A stretch of 64,000 bases of DNA, from NCBI RefSeq assembly GCF_033115175.1, contig NC_084833.1, positions 55,824,716 through 55,888,715 of the forward strand, written 5' to 3'. This document shows positions 32,151 through 42,898 of the stretch, piece by piece (the stretch's first letter is position 1; each line of letters opens with the position of its first letter). The translations under genes were made by a program, and so were the position numbers. The notes beneath the pieces are model-generated. The model had not been told where the DNA came from. It saw only the letters and a program-made list of their open reading frames with translations, and did not search any database. The DNA comes from Lepus europaeus. Its lineage: Eukaryota > Chordata > Mammalia > Lagomorpha > Leporidae.

Positions 32151-33589
32151 TAAACTTAAGTTTTTATCTTTCTGTGCCAGTTTGTCACTTCTGGGGCAGA
32201 TTCCCTTATGGTCGTTTTATAAAGGCATCTCTGTTGGGAAGCCTAGATTCCTAGCTGCAGCAGTGCTTGAGTCCTGATAGCTTCCCTCAGGCATTTGCGG
32301 AGGTCAAGGCTGCTGTATTAGGGGACAGTCCCTAAGATGAGACCGTTTCAAACACCCACTAACTTCAGTTGGAGAGACTGAATATTGTCAGAACATAAGA
32401 GAACTGTACTTGACTTTATCAGGTGGGGAGGACCACATGGGAAATAAGTGGGTTTTACTTTAATGACATTGGTGCCCTGCTTCTTTCTTCTTAGGAGGAA
32501 ACCCTGAGTCACAGTGTTTGGTGCTTAAACAAAGTTCTCTTACACTGTTCAGCCCTTCCTTCCTTCCTAGATTAAAAATAAAGTTTTCTCTGCCTAAGGC
32601 CTCTTTTGGCAACACCCTTTTTCCCATCCCATATCCTTTTATAAACTTGTGTTTTGGCTAACCCTGATGGAAAGCTTTGGCTCAGCTTCTCAATTCATCT
32701 TGCCAGTCTTGGATTCAGATTAGTCTGAAGGGATCTTAGAAGTCTCTCCGGAACTTGGGTACACATGAGGGAACCTATACTTTATGTTTTAAGTGCCTGC
32801 TGGATATTGCATAGGATCCAGTGAGAAAGAGAAAGGCTTGCCTTTGAGAAGCTGGTGAATTCTTGCGGAATTGAGTGATTAAACACAGGCTGTCCTTCCC
32901 AGGGGTTTGGATTTAGTTCTTAAAAGTTACTTAGTGACGCAAATACTCTTCAAATACCCCTGTTCCAGATAGTTTGTGATTCTGTGTGTTAGTTTAGAGT
33001 ATGTTGAACCCTGTTCTGAGTTTGTGAGTGGCAGGATCCTGGCATGATGAAAAGTGAGAGTACAGATGATGCAAGATCTCAGGTGTTTTCAGTGTGCTCC
33101 CAGGGTCACATGTATTTCCAGGAAATACAATGGTAACAGGTATAATTCGGATGACTTGTCTCTCACATCTTAGAATATTTGCCTGGTTGTCATCTGTGGA
33201 ATCTCTGGTAGCTTCCTGTTAAAGAGGACAAAGTTAATAGTTTTTGATGTTCATTAGTGTGATGGGTAAGTCAGGTCAAATTTTACTAGGCCATCTTAGG
33301 TCTACTGTGTGGACTTCACTAACTCACTTAGTTTAAAATGCTTTCCTGGACGGCTGAGAGCCCTGAGCAGTGAGAAGGTCTGTGGAGGAAAGTTCCACCT
33401 AGTCAGCTTCATTCCAGTCTGTGAATGTGGGATTTGTAAACGGTTTCCAGTTGGCAAAATATGATATGAATGTACATTTGTTTATATTGATCACAGAATA
33501 AAGAATGTTAGAGCTAGAAATCAAAGATAGTCTAGTTAGCACTTTCAGCAGATGGTAAGGATTAATATTTATAAATGACTTTAGGGTTT
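32151..33589. other. Low-repeat intron block
   Basis: About 1.4 kb without a CSINE or recognised ancient repeat, between O-type and Y-type copies. No exon found. Confidence 0.55.
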
Positions 33590-33600
33590 TATAATATACT

Positions 33601-33927
33601 CTTTTTTTGACAGGCAGAGTGGACAGTGAGAGAGAGAGAGACAGAGAGAAAGGTCTTCCTTTTTGCCGTTGGTTCACCCTCCAATGGCCGCTGCGGCCGG
33701 CGCATCGCACTGATCCGAAGCCAGGAGCCAGGTGCTTCTCCTGGTCTCCCACGCGGGTGCAGGGCCCAAGGACTTGGGCCATCCTCCACTGCCTTCATGG
33801 ACCATAGCAGAGAGCTGGCCTGGAAGAGGGGCAACCGGGATAGAATCCGGCGCCCCAACCGGGACTAGAACCTGGTGTGCTGGCGCCGCAAGGCGAAGGA
33901 TTAGCCTGTTAAGCCACAGCGCCGGCC
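33601..33927 (-). mobile_element. CSINE, Y type
   Basis: TSD TATAATATACT (33590-33600, 33928-33938). Confidence 0.96.
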
Positions 33928-33938
33928 TATAATATACT

Positions 33939-34263
33939 TTTAAATCATTTTATTTTTTTTCAGTCCCACTTGAAATACAATTTTTTGGTTCAGTGTTCAA
34001 TAAGTAAGAATTGTTAGAATCTACCTCTTCTGTATGCTGTTTCACTATTGATGAAGTTTTTATTTTTAAATTTTTTTCATTATAGATGTGGGGATTAATC
34101 ACTAAATAGCAGAGCTGTGGTTCAGTTCCCAAACCACACTGCAACAGAGAAACTATGTCAGGAGAGGAGGCAGGTCACTTGTTTTCTGAATTATAGTAAT
34201 GCCGCTGGTGGTTGTTTTATCCTCTTTCCTTACCCACTCTTTATCTGTTCTAGAGATGTTTTT
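33939..34263. other. Unassigned intron sequence
   Basis: About 325 AT-rich bases; nothing recognised. Confidence 0.5.
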
Positions 34264-34583
34264 CTGGGGCCAGTGTTGTGGCATAGCAGATAAAGCTCCC
34301 TGTGACAATGCCAGGATCCCATGTGGGTGCTGGTTTGGGTCTTGGGTGCTCCACTTCCAATCCAGCTCCCTGCTAATCTACCTGGGAAAGCAGCAAAAGA
34401 TAACCCAAGTGCTTGGGCCCTTGTGCCTACATGGGAGACTCAGAGGAAGCTCTTTGCTTTAGTCTGGCCTAGCCCTGGCCATTGTGGCCATTTGGGGAGT
34501 GAACTAGCAGATGGAAAATTTCTTCTTTCTCTCCCCTTCTCTCTCTCTCTCTCTGTATATTTCTTTCAAATAAATACACGTTG
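34264..34583 (+). mobile_element. CSINE, O type
   Basis: Head CTGGGGCCAGTGTTGTGGCATAG, tail TTTCAAATAAATACACG. No matching TSD, so one flank has probably been disturbed. Confidence 0.9.
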
Positions 34584-34689
34584 CAGGAAGTAGCTCTAAA
34601 GACAGATCATCGTCCCTCTACCCCTCCTGGACTTTTGGGACTAATGTAATCCCAAACAACTCCTGGTTTATAAAAAACAAAAGGGAGAA

Positions 34690-35015
34690 TGTTAGTAAAA
34701 TGGTGCAGTCTTATCTATGGCATGATCTACACCCTGACACCATCCTAGGCTCTAGCCCCCACTGCCATTGCTGTAAGCCAGGTGGCCACATGGCCCAACC
34801 ACCGGTGTCAGCCCCACCCCCATCCTGATGGAGTTTGCTGTTCCTGCTTCCCTGCCTGCCCCCTGGCAAAGTTTTAAAAGGACCTGTTCCTGAACACGTC
34901 TCTCTCTTCATCTCCTGATCTCTCTATCTCTTTCTTGATCTCTTACGGCTCTCTTCTCTTTCTCTTTCTTGCCCCTTCCCTTACACCTTAAAAATAAAAA
35001 ATAAATTTTTTTAGA
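34690..35015 (+). mobile_element. Candidate solo LTR
   Basis: Begins TGTTAGTAAAATGGTGC. A TATA-like TTTTAAAAGG lies near 34872, then a C/T-rich stretch (TCTCTATCTCTTTCTTGATC), then AATAAA motifs near 34990-35003. This order (U3, TATA, R, poly(A) signal) is LTR-like. No coding region, clear terminal CA or target duplication was seen. Confidence 0.38.
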
Positions 35016-35035
35016 CTAGTTACTAGAGCTTTCCT

Positions 35036-35340
35036 TTTTTTTTAAAGATTTATTTCAGAGAGAGAGATATCTTCCATCTGCTGCTTCACTTCCCAGAGGG
35101 CCTGCAACAGCCAGTCCTGGGCCAGGCTGTAACCAGGAGCCAGGAGCTTCATCCGGGTCTTCCCTGGGGGTGGCAGGGGCCTAAGCACTGGGGCCATCTT
35201 CTGGGGCTTTCCAGGTGTATTAAGTAGGGGGAGCTGGATTGGAAGTGGCGCAGCCAAGACACTAACCAGTGCCCATATGGGATGCCAGCATCACAGGCAG
35301 TGTGGCTCTACTGTTTTTTGCTATGCCATAATGCAGACCC
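35036..35340 (-). mobile_element. CSINE, O/A type
   Basis: Reverse copy, starting TTTTTTTTAAAGATTTATTT and losing part of the A-rich tail; ends GCCATAATGCAGACCC. Confidence 0.88.
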
Positions 35341-35514
35341 TTAGGGCTTTCCTTCTAAGAAGCTCTTTTTTTTTAATAACTATTTCAGGATTTTAGTTTT
35401 TTTTTGTCTTCTTTGAAATCCCTTAGTGTAGCCTGAGTTTACATCTTTTGTAATTTGGGGGCTGCCTGTGACCTCCAGTTAACTATCCATATTCTTTAGA
35501 ATGAAAGAATATGG

Positions 35515-35858
35515 GGGCCGTGGATCAACAGGCTAATCCTCCGCCTTGTGGCGCTGGCACACCGGGTTCTAGTCCCGGTCGGGGTGCCGGATTCTGTCCC
35601 GGCTGCCCCTCTTCCAGGCCAGCTCTCTGCTGTGGCCCGGGAAGGCAGTGGAGGATGGCCCAAGTGCTTGGGCCCTGCACCCCATGGGAGACCAGGAGAA
35701 GCACCTGGCTCCTGGCTTCGGAACAGCGCGGTGCGCCGGCCGCAGAACACCGGCCGCGGTGGCCAATGGAGGGTGAACCAACGGCAAAGGAAGACCTTTC
35801 TCTCTGTCTCTCTCTCTCTCTCACTGTCCATTCTGCCTGTCAAAAAGTAAAAAAAAGA
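35515..35858 (+). mobile_element. CSINE, Y type
   Basis: Head GGGCCGTGGATCAACAGG, missing several bases after GGCCG; flanks share AAAGAATATGGG / AAAGAATATGGGA. Confidence 0.95.
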
Positions 35859-36322
35859 AAAAGAATATGGGAAGTAACCATATTTTTAGGATTTTAAAGA
35901 CATGAAGAGAGAAGAACTGAATTAGAAATAATCACAGAGAGAAGAGCTGAATTAGAAATAATCACAGGCCACAACTTAGAAGACAATAAGTGGATAAACA
36001 ATTTATAAAAGATGTATTTTTATTATGTAACATTTGTTATAATGTTAATATGTTAGAATTACTTTCCATGAATGTCAAAAGACTTGGTTCTTTTCTAAGC
36101 TATGTTGTTTCTTTCTTTGTTTTTATAGTTTTAGAATAATTGTCCTAGTGTTTTAGCCTAGTTTTGAAGATAGGTATTAATTTTGGGCTATATTATTATA
36201 TTGTTAAAACCAGAGATTTAATTTTGTATGATTAGATGTCTCTTTTCTTTTTTTCCCAGTGTCTTTACTTGACAATAGTCATTTAAAAGCACTTCACTTT
36301 TTCTCCGGTTATAAAAGCCTTA
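35859..36322. other. Intron sequence with a 30-base tandem repeat
   Basis: Apart from the duplication at 35911-35970 the segment is AT-rich and unassigned. Confidence 0.6.
35911..35970 (+). repeat. Two-copy 30-base tandem repeat
   Basis: GAAGAACTGAATTAGAAATA and GAAGAGCTGAATTAGAAATA start units exactly 30 bases apart; the copies differ at one base over the first 26. Confidence 0.93.
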
Positions 36323-36440
36323 TGGGTGGGTGTTTAACCTGGTGGTTAAGATGCCCATTAAAGTACTGGGTTCCATGCTGGGTTCTGGCTTCTAATTCAA
36401 GCTTCCTGCTTAAGCAGACCCTGGGAGGCAGTAGTGATCC
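36323..36440 (+). mobile_element. CSINE 5' fragment, A type
   Basis: GGGTGGGTGTTTAACCTGGT, GGTTAAGATGCCC, GACCCTGGGAGGCAGTAG, then no further match. Confidence 0.72.
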
Positions 36441-36615
36441 TATCATAGGTGGATGCCTATCTGGAATCACTCAGCAACCTTCTTCCTGCCTTCCTCCATT
36501 GAGCTTTTCTTGTGAGTCTTGGCTCTGCGAAGTTTATGAACTTAGATTCTGTGCTGCCTGTGTGCTGGTGAAGAGAAGGGTAGATTGTGTACTGTGAAAC
36601 AAGGATCAGTTCTTT

Positions 36616-36941
36616 CTTTTCTTTTTTGAAAGATTTATTTATTTGAAAGGTAGAGTTACAGAGGCAGAGGCTGAGAGAAAGCTCTTTCATCTGCTGGTTA
36701 ACTCCCAAAATGGCCACAATGGCTGGAGCTGGGCCTTTCTGAAACCAGGAGCCTGGAGCTTCTTCTAGGTCTCTCACGTGGGTGCAGGGCCCCAAGGATT
36801 TAGGCTATCCTCTGCTGGTTTTACCAGCCCTTAGCAGAGAGTTGGATTGGAAGTGGAACAGCTGGGATTTGAACTGGCGCCCAAATGGGATGCTAGCATT
36901 GCAGGCGGTGGTCTTACCCTCTACGCCACAGTGCTGGCCCC
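36616..36941 (-). mobile_element. CSINE, O type
   Basis: TSD AAGGATCAGTTCTTT (36601-36615, 36942-36956). Confidence 0.95.
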
Positions 36942-37106
36942 AAGGATCAGTTCTTTAAGAGAAGAAAGGATAATATTGTGTTAGTGGGGTTCAAGAGAGG
37001 GAAAAATATTCTCTGGCTTTGCAGTTTATGTCTTGCAAAATTTACTGCATAGGGTCACGCTCTGGGTGTGACCCTGAAGAAACATGTTATCTCTGATTTA
37101 TTCTTT

Positions 37107-37422
37107 TTTTTAATTTTTTTTTATTTGACGGGTAGAGTTATATATATAGAGAGAGACAGAAAGGTCTTCCTTCTGTTGGTTCACCCCCCAAATGGCCGCT
37201 AAGGCTGGCGCTGGGCCTATCCGAAGCCAGGAGCCAGGTGCTTCCTCCTGGTCTCCCATGCAGGTGCAGGGCCCAAGCACTTGGGCCATCCTCCACTGCC
37301 TTCCCCGGGCCACAGCAGAGAGCTGGACTGGAAGAGGAGCAACCGGGACTAGAACCCGGTGCCCATATGGGATGCTGGCGCCGCAGGTGGAGGATTAGCC
37401 AAGTGAGCCAGGGTGCCAGTCC
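37107..37422 (-). mobile_element. CSINE, I type
   Basis: TSD TCTCTGATTTATTCTTT (37090-37106, 37423-37439). Confidence 0.96.
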
Positions 37423-37581
37423 TCTCTGATTTATTCTTTAAAGAGCTCAACACTTATTTATGAAAAAACACCTGTGGATCAATACACAATTTATGGAATC
37501 AGAGATTTAAAATAAAAAAATCCATGAAGGTTATCCATATAGAGTATTGCTTTTTCCCTCTTTAAAAATAAAATATTGTTG

Positions 37582-37900
37582 GGATTGGTGCTGTGGCGTA
37601 GAAGGTAAAGGCACTGCCTGTAGTGCCGGCATCCTATATACGTGCTGTTTTGAGTCTGCTGCTCTGCTTCTGATCCAGCTCTCTGCTATAGCCTAGTAAA
37701 GCAGTAGAAGATGGCCCAAGTCCTGGGCCCCTGTACCCACATGGGAGACCTGGAAGAAGCTCTTGGCTCCTGGCTTTGGATAGGCCCAGCTTCAGCCATT
37801 GTGGCCATTTTGGGAGTGAACCAGCAGATGGAAGACCTCTCTCTCCCTCTCTGCCTCTATAATTCTGCCTTTCAAATAAATAAATAAATCCTTCAAAAAT
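37582..37900 (+). mobile_element. CSINE, O type (chain copy 1)
   Basis: Preceded by AAATAAAATATTGTTGGG and followed by AAATAAAATGTTGTGGGG, a near-perfect TSD. Confidence 0.93.
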
Positions 37901-37917
37901 TAAAAAAATAAAATGTT

Positions 37918-38248
37918 GTGGGGGTGTTGTGGTATAGTTAGTTAAGCTGCTGCTTTTGTCATTCAGATCCCATATCAGAATGTTTATGATCAAGTCCTGG
38001 CTGCTTTACTTCCAATCCAGCTTCCTGCTAAGGCATCTGGGAGGCAGCAGATAATGGCCCAAGTACTTAGGTTCCTATCACTCACATGGGAGACCTGGAC
38101 AGAGTTCCTCCTGGCTTCTGGCTTTATCCTGTCCCAGACTCAGCTGTTGTGGGCATTTGGGGAGTAAACCAGTAGAATGACAATCTCTTTTTCTGTCTCT
38201 TCCTTTCAAATGAATGAATGAATTAATAAATAAACCTTAAAAAATAAT
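37918..38248 (+). mobile_element. CSINE, O/A type (chain copy 2)
   Basis: Head GGGGGTGTTGTGGTATAGTTAG, tail AATGAATGAATTAATAAATAAA; right flank AATAAAATATTGAGTTG again. Confidence 0.88.
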
Positions 38249-38263
38249 AAAATATTGAGTTGT

Positions 38264-38575
38264 GTTTTTTTTTTTGACAGGCAGAATTAAACAGAGAGAA
38301 AGGTCTTCCTTTTCCCTTGGTTCACCCCCAAATGGCCACTACGGCCGGCGCACTGCGCCGATCTGAAGCCAGGAGCCAGGTGCTTCCTCCTGGTCTCCCA
38401 TGCGGGTGCAGGGCCCAAGCACTTGGGCCATCCTCCACTGCACTCCCGGGCCACAGCGGATAGCTGGACTGGAAGAGGAGCAACTGGGACAGAATCTGGC
38501 GTCACAACCGGGACTAGAACCCGGGGTGCCGGTGCCACAGGCAGAGGATTAGCCAAGTGAGCCGTGGTGCCGGCC
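38264..38575 (-). mobile_element. CSINE, early Y type (chain copy 3)
   Basis: Reverse copy; ATAAAATATTGAGTT on both sides. Has the doubled B-box-like segment but AAGTGAGCC at the head like type I. Confidence 0.93.
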
Positions 38576-38590
38576 ATAAAATATTGAGTT

Positions 38591-38940
38591 TTTTTTTTTT
38601 TTTTTTTTTGACAGGCAGAGTGGATAGTGAGAGAGAGAGACAGAGAGAAAGGTCTTCCTTTTTGCCGTTGGTTCACCCTCCAATGGCCGCTGCGGCCGGC
38701 ATGCTGCGACCAGCGCATCTCGCTGATCCGAAGCCAGGAGCCAGGTGCTTCTCCTGGTCTCCCATGGGGTGCAGGGACCAAGCACTTGGGCCATCCTCCA
38801 CTGCCTTCCCGGGCCATAGCAGAGAGCTGGCCTGGAAGAGGGGCAGCCGGGACAGAATCCGGCGCCCCGACCGGGACTAGAACCCGGTGTGCTGGCGCTG
38901 CAGGCGGAGAATTAGTCTAGTGAGCCGCGGCGCTGGTCCC
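38591..38940 (-). mobile_element. CSINE, Y type (chain copy 4)
   Basis: Reverse copy starting T19 GACAGGCAGAGTGG; the right flank CCTAGAGTGAATATT does not repeat the left one. Confidence 0.94.
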
Positions 38941-38994
38941 TAGAGTGAATATTTCTAAATATCAAGTTCTATTTTCCTTAAATTCTATTGATTA

Positions 38995-39290
38995 AAACAG
39001 GTGCTTGGCACAGCCATTAAGATGCCACTTGGGATACTCACATCCCATATTGGAGTGCCTGGTTCCAGTTCCAGCTCTGCTTCTGATTCCAGCTTCCTGC
39101 TAATGCGCTCCTTGGGAAGTGGCAGGTAATGGCTTAAATATCTAGGTCCCTGCCACCCATGCGGGAGACCCAGATTGAGTTCCTTACTTCTGGCTTTGGC
39201 CTGGCCAAGTCTCAGCTGTTGCAGGCATTTAGGGAGTGAACCAGAGAATGGGAGATTTTTGTAATGCATCTCTCTGTCCTTCAGGGAAAA
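38995..39290 (+). mobile_element. CSINE, A type
   Basis: CAGGTGCTTGGCACAGCCAT, TTAAGATGCC, ending CTGTCCTTCAGGGAAAAAAAA. Confidence 0.82.
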
Positions 39291-39454
39291 AAAATTCACT
39301 GGTCCAATTAAGAATTATTTAGTTACAAGAAATAGAATCCTACTTGAGCAATGTGAAGGGAGCTTCTTTCAAATTATAGCATGTTATATGTTTACAGATA
39401 ACATCATAGAAGATGCCACATAAGTCGTATTAATTGCCAAAATTGGACTTTGTT

Positions 39455-40060
39455 GAGTCAAGAAATGTACATTTAAAATTTTAGTAGATATTGCCAAATT
39501 GCATTCCTCAAAGGTTGTATCAATTCAGACTCCTTCCATTGGTGTTTAAAATTTCCGGTTTCTCTATACCTGCAATTAAATGCTACTATTTTTCTAAATA
39601 ATTTCCCATCAACTAGAAAGAAAACACTTTGTTTTTAAATTGAAAATGAATCTTAATGGAGAATGAGACTGGGAAGGGGAGAGGGAGGAAGTGGAGGAGT
39701 GGGAGTGTGGGTGGGAGGCTGATATGGTGGGAGGAATAACTATATTCCTAAAGTTGTACTTAGGAAATTTGTATTCCTTAAAAAATAAATTAAAAAAATG
39801 ATATTTGATGAATAAAAATATTTCAACAAAGTAAAAAAAGAAAATGCTTTGTTTAATTTGAATTTAGTTATTATGAGTGAACGTTTTTCCATATCTTTCA
39901 TATATATTTGTATGTTATGAATTTCCTATTCAGCTCTTTTGTTCATAATTCTGTTGTGATCTATGTCTTTTTCTGATTGATTTGTGGAAATTCCTCATTA
40001 GGAATATTTTCCCTATCTGGTCCACATATATTTCTTTGTAATAAAAGCAATTTGTAAGCA
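39455..40060 (-). mobile_element. L1M fragment, antisense, split by a younger L1
   Basis: AGATATTGCCAAATTGCATT, GGTTGTATCAATTCAGACTC and, beyond the insertion, GAGTGAACGTTTTTCCATAT plus TTGTATGTTATGAATTTCC match antisense L1M 3' text. Pieces 39455-39618 and 39835-40060. Confidence 0.72.
39636..39817 (+). mobile_element. 5'-truncated rabbit-type L1 3' end
   Basis: GGGAAGGGGAGAGGGAGGAA, a G-rich 3' UTR tract, then TAAAGTTGTACTTAGG and a poly(A)-like AAAAAATAAATTAAAAAAA. Flanked by AAGAAAACACTTTGTTT (about 39619) and AAGAAAATGCTTTGTTT (about 39838), so inserted by target-primed reverse transcription. Exact ends are uncertain by some 20 bases. Confidence 0.7.
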
Positions 40061-40262
40061 ATATACCAAAACTTCAGAAATACCTGCAGTGAAAATATAT
40101 ATACATATATGTAATTTATATTTATAAAATTAGGATTGAGAAATATAATTTTTTATCTTTTAAGTTACTAATTCCATGTTTTTAAATGAGTATTGAATAT
40201 TGTTTCATGTCATTGAATATACTTTATAAACATTTTATTTGGTGGTTTATACTTTTTTTTTC
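40061..40262. other. AT-rich intron sequence
   Basis: Includes a TATATATACATATATG patch at about 40096; probably part of the same degraded L1. Confidence 0.5.
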
Positions 40263-40436
40263 CAAACATGTTTGTTTATTTCAGAGGCAGAGTGACAGAG
40301 AGGAAGAAAGATCTTTCTTTGGTTCACTCCCCAAATAGCCGCAACAGCAGAGTCTGTGCCAGGCTGAAGCTAGGAGCCTGGAGCTTCTTCCAGGTCTCCT
40401 ACTGTGGGTGCAGGGACCCAAGCATTTGGGCCATCT
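40263..40436 (-). mobile_element. CSINE 3' half, O type
   Basis: Reverse copy ending abruptly at TTTGGGCCATCTTTT, where the tail of the next reverse copy begins; its head is missing. Confidence 0.87.
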
Positions 40437-40773
40437 TTTTTTTTTTTTTTTTAATATTTATTTATTTATTTGAAGGCAAAGTTAGAGGCAGGGGCAGAGG
40501 CATAGAGAGAGAAAGAATCTTCCATCCACTGGTTCACTCCCAAAGGGCCGCAATGTCCAGAGCTAGGTCAATCAAGGAGCCAGCAAATTCTTCTGGGTCT
40601 CCCTCTTGGAGTGCAGGAGTCCAAGCACTTGGGCCATCTTCTGCTTTCCCAGGCAATTAACAAGAAACAGAAAGCTGGATTGAAAGTGGAACAGTTGGTT
40701 CTCAAACCAGTACCCGTATTGAATGCCAGTACTGCAGATGACGACTTTACCCTCTGCCACAGTGCCTGGCCCC
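40437..40773 (-). mobile_element. CSINE, O type
   Basis: Complete reverse copy that apparently replaced the head of the preceding one; ends GCCACAGTGCCTGGCCCC. Confidence 0.92.
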
Positions 40774-40962
40774 ATTGATTTATTTTCTAACTTAATCTTT
40801 GCACAGAAGTGGAATAAGATTTAACAGATCCCTCATTTAACAGTAAACAACATATCCATCCAGGGACCCATGATTATACTTATCTGAACAAATGGCTTTC
40901 CTTTCCTTTCAGTCAGTTATCCATTAAGATTAATTTAGGGAAGATCTAGAACAGCAGTTCTT

Positions 40963-41328
40963 TTGTAATTTTTATTTTATTTTATTTTATTTTTATTTTT
41001 TGACAGGCAGAGTGGATAGTGAGAGAGAGAGACAGAGAGAAAGGTCTTCCTTTGCCGTTGGTTCACCCTCCAATGGCCACCGCGGCTGGCGCGCTGCGAC
41101 CGGCGCACCACGCTGATCCGATGGCAGGAGCCAGGTGCTTCTCCTGGTCTCCTTTGGGGTGCAGGGCCCAAGCACTTGGGCCATCCTCCACTGCACTCCC
41201 GGGCCACAGCAGAGAGCTGGCCTGGAAGAGGGGCAGCCGGGACAGAATCCAGCGCCCCGACCGGGACTAGAACCCGGTGTGCCGGCGCCGCAAGGCGGAG
41301 GATTAGCCTAGTTAGCCACAGCGCCGGC
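40963..41328 (-). mobile_element. CSINE, Y type, in a MER5A-like end
   Basis: TSD GAACAGCAGTTCTT (40949-40962, 41329-41342). T-rich tail with (TTTTA)n. Confidence 0.97.
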
Positions 41329-41522
41329 GAACAGCAGTTCTTAAAACCTAATCCTTAGACCAGCAGCATCCATATCACCCAGGGAACTTGTTAGAGGTGA
41401 AGGTGGCAACATCCCACTGAACCAGACTCTGGGGGAAGGACTCAGAAATTGTATTTTAACAAGCTCTCCATAACAAGCTCTCCAGGTGATTCTGGTGCAT
41501 ACCCAACTTGGAAATGCAGGTT
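41329..41522 (+). mobile_element. MER5A-like hAT element
   Basis: CAGCAGTTCTTAAAACC at the start, then CACCCAGGGAACTTGTTAGA, GAAATTGTATTTTAACAAGC and CCAGGTGATTCTGGTGC, the order seen in MER5A non-autonomous hAT copies. The motif AACAAGCTCTCCA is tandemly doubled. Confidence 0.75.
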
Positions 41523-41751
41523 TTTTCTTTCTTTCTTTCTTTTTTTTTTTTTTTGAAAGATTTTATTTATTTATTTGAGAGGTAGAGTAATAGAAAGGTC
41601 TTCCATCCACTGGTTCACTCTCCAGATGTGGTCCATTTCTGCTGCTTTCCCAGGTGCATTAGCAGGGAACTGGATTGGAAGTGGAGAAGCTGCGATTCAA
41701 AGTACCCATATGGGAAGCCAGCTTCACCTGATACACCACAATACCAGCCCC
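41523..41751 (-). mobile_element. CSINE, O type, internally deleted
   Basis: Reverse copy lacking about 80 bases between CACTCTCCAGATGTGG and TCCATTTCTGCTGC. Confidence 0.86.
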
Positions 41752-41766
41752 TGTCCATTCATTTTT

Positions 41767-42103
41767 TTTTTTTAAATAGTATGTTTAATATCTCACAATT
41801 TATTGTCTCATAGGCAAAGCTCAGTCTCTCTTTTTTTAAATTAAAGATGTATTTATTTATTTGAAAGAGTTGCACAGAGAGAGAAGGAGAGGCAGAGAGA
41901 GAGAGGTCTTCCATCTGCTGGTTCACCCACTATTGATTGCAATGGCTGGAGCTGCACCAATCTGAAGCCAGGAGCTAGGGTTTCTTCTGGGTCTCCCATG
42001 TGGGTGCTGGAACCCAAAGACTTGGGCCATCTTCTGTTGTTTTCCCAGGCCATAGCAGAGAGCTGGATCAGAAGTGGAGCAGCTGGGTTTCAAACCAGCC
42101 CCC
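41767..42103 (-). mobile_element. CSINE, O type, with extra 3' sequence
   Basis: TSD GTCCATTCATTTTT (41753-41766, 42104-42117). In minus orientation it reads a 5'-truncated SINE, its tail (about 41830-41870), about 55 non-SINE bases, then a second A run at 41767-41773. Confidence 0.85.
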
Positions 42104-42117
42104 GTCCATTCATTTTT

Positions 42118-42892
42118 AATGTCATTTTAATTGTTCCCATCTTTTTGCTATTAAACAGTGCTGCTATACACATTCTTGTATAAATTTTTTTTTTTTGACA
42201 GGCAGAGTGGATAGTGAGAGAGAGACAGAGAGAAAGGTCTTCCTTTTTGCCGTTGGTTCACCCTCCAATGGCCGCTGCGGCCGGCGTATCACGCCGATCC
42301 GAAGCCAGGAGCCAGTTGCTTCTCCTGGTCTCCCATGCGGGTGCAGGGCCCAAGGACTTGGGCCATCCTCCACTGCCTTCCCGGGCCATAGCAGAGAGCT
42401 GGCCTGGAAGAGGGGCAACCGGGATAGAATCCAGCGCCCCAACCGGGACTAGAACCCGGTGTGCCGGCGCTGCAAGGCGGAGGATTAGCCTGTTAAGCCA
42501 CGGCGCCGGCCTTTGTATAAATTTTTGTTTAAATATCTATTTGAATATATACTCAACAGTAGAATTGGTGGATCATATTGATAACTGTTTATAAAGCTTT
42601 TAAGGAATTGTCAAATTGTTTTCTACAGCAGCTGTACCATTTTACATTCTTATTAATTGTGTATAAGATTTCTAATTTCTATGCATCCTTGGTAATATTT
42701 GGCATTTTTCATTTTTTGATATGTTTTTATCTGTATTTCTTTACTACTAAAATAAAGAAAAAACTATTTCTTAATCTTTTATATTTGTTTTGTGAGTTGC
42801 TTGTTTATATGCTTGTTATAATTTCTCTTCATTTTTTGGAGGGGAGCAGTGGAGAAGACAGAGATGCTTTTAAAATTTTTTTCTAATATATA
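42118..42892 (-). mobile_element. L1M/HAL1-like 3' region, antisense
   Basis: Pieces 42118-42189 and 42527-42892: GAATTGTCAAATTGTTTTCT, GCAGCTGTACCATTTTACAT and TTCTATGCATCCTTGG are antisense L1 3' text, interrupted by a Y CSINE. Confidence 0.75.
42190..42512 (-). mobile_element. CSINE, Y type, in L1M
   Basis: TSD TTGTATAAATTTTT (42176-42189, 42513-42526). Confidence 0.97.
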
Positions 42893-42898
42893 TATATA

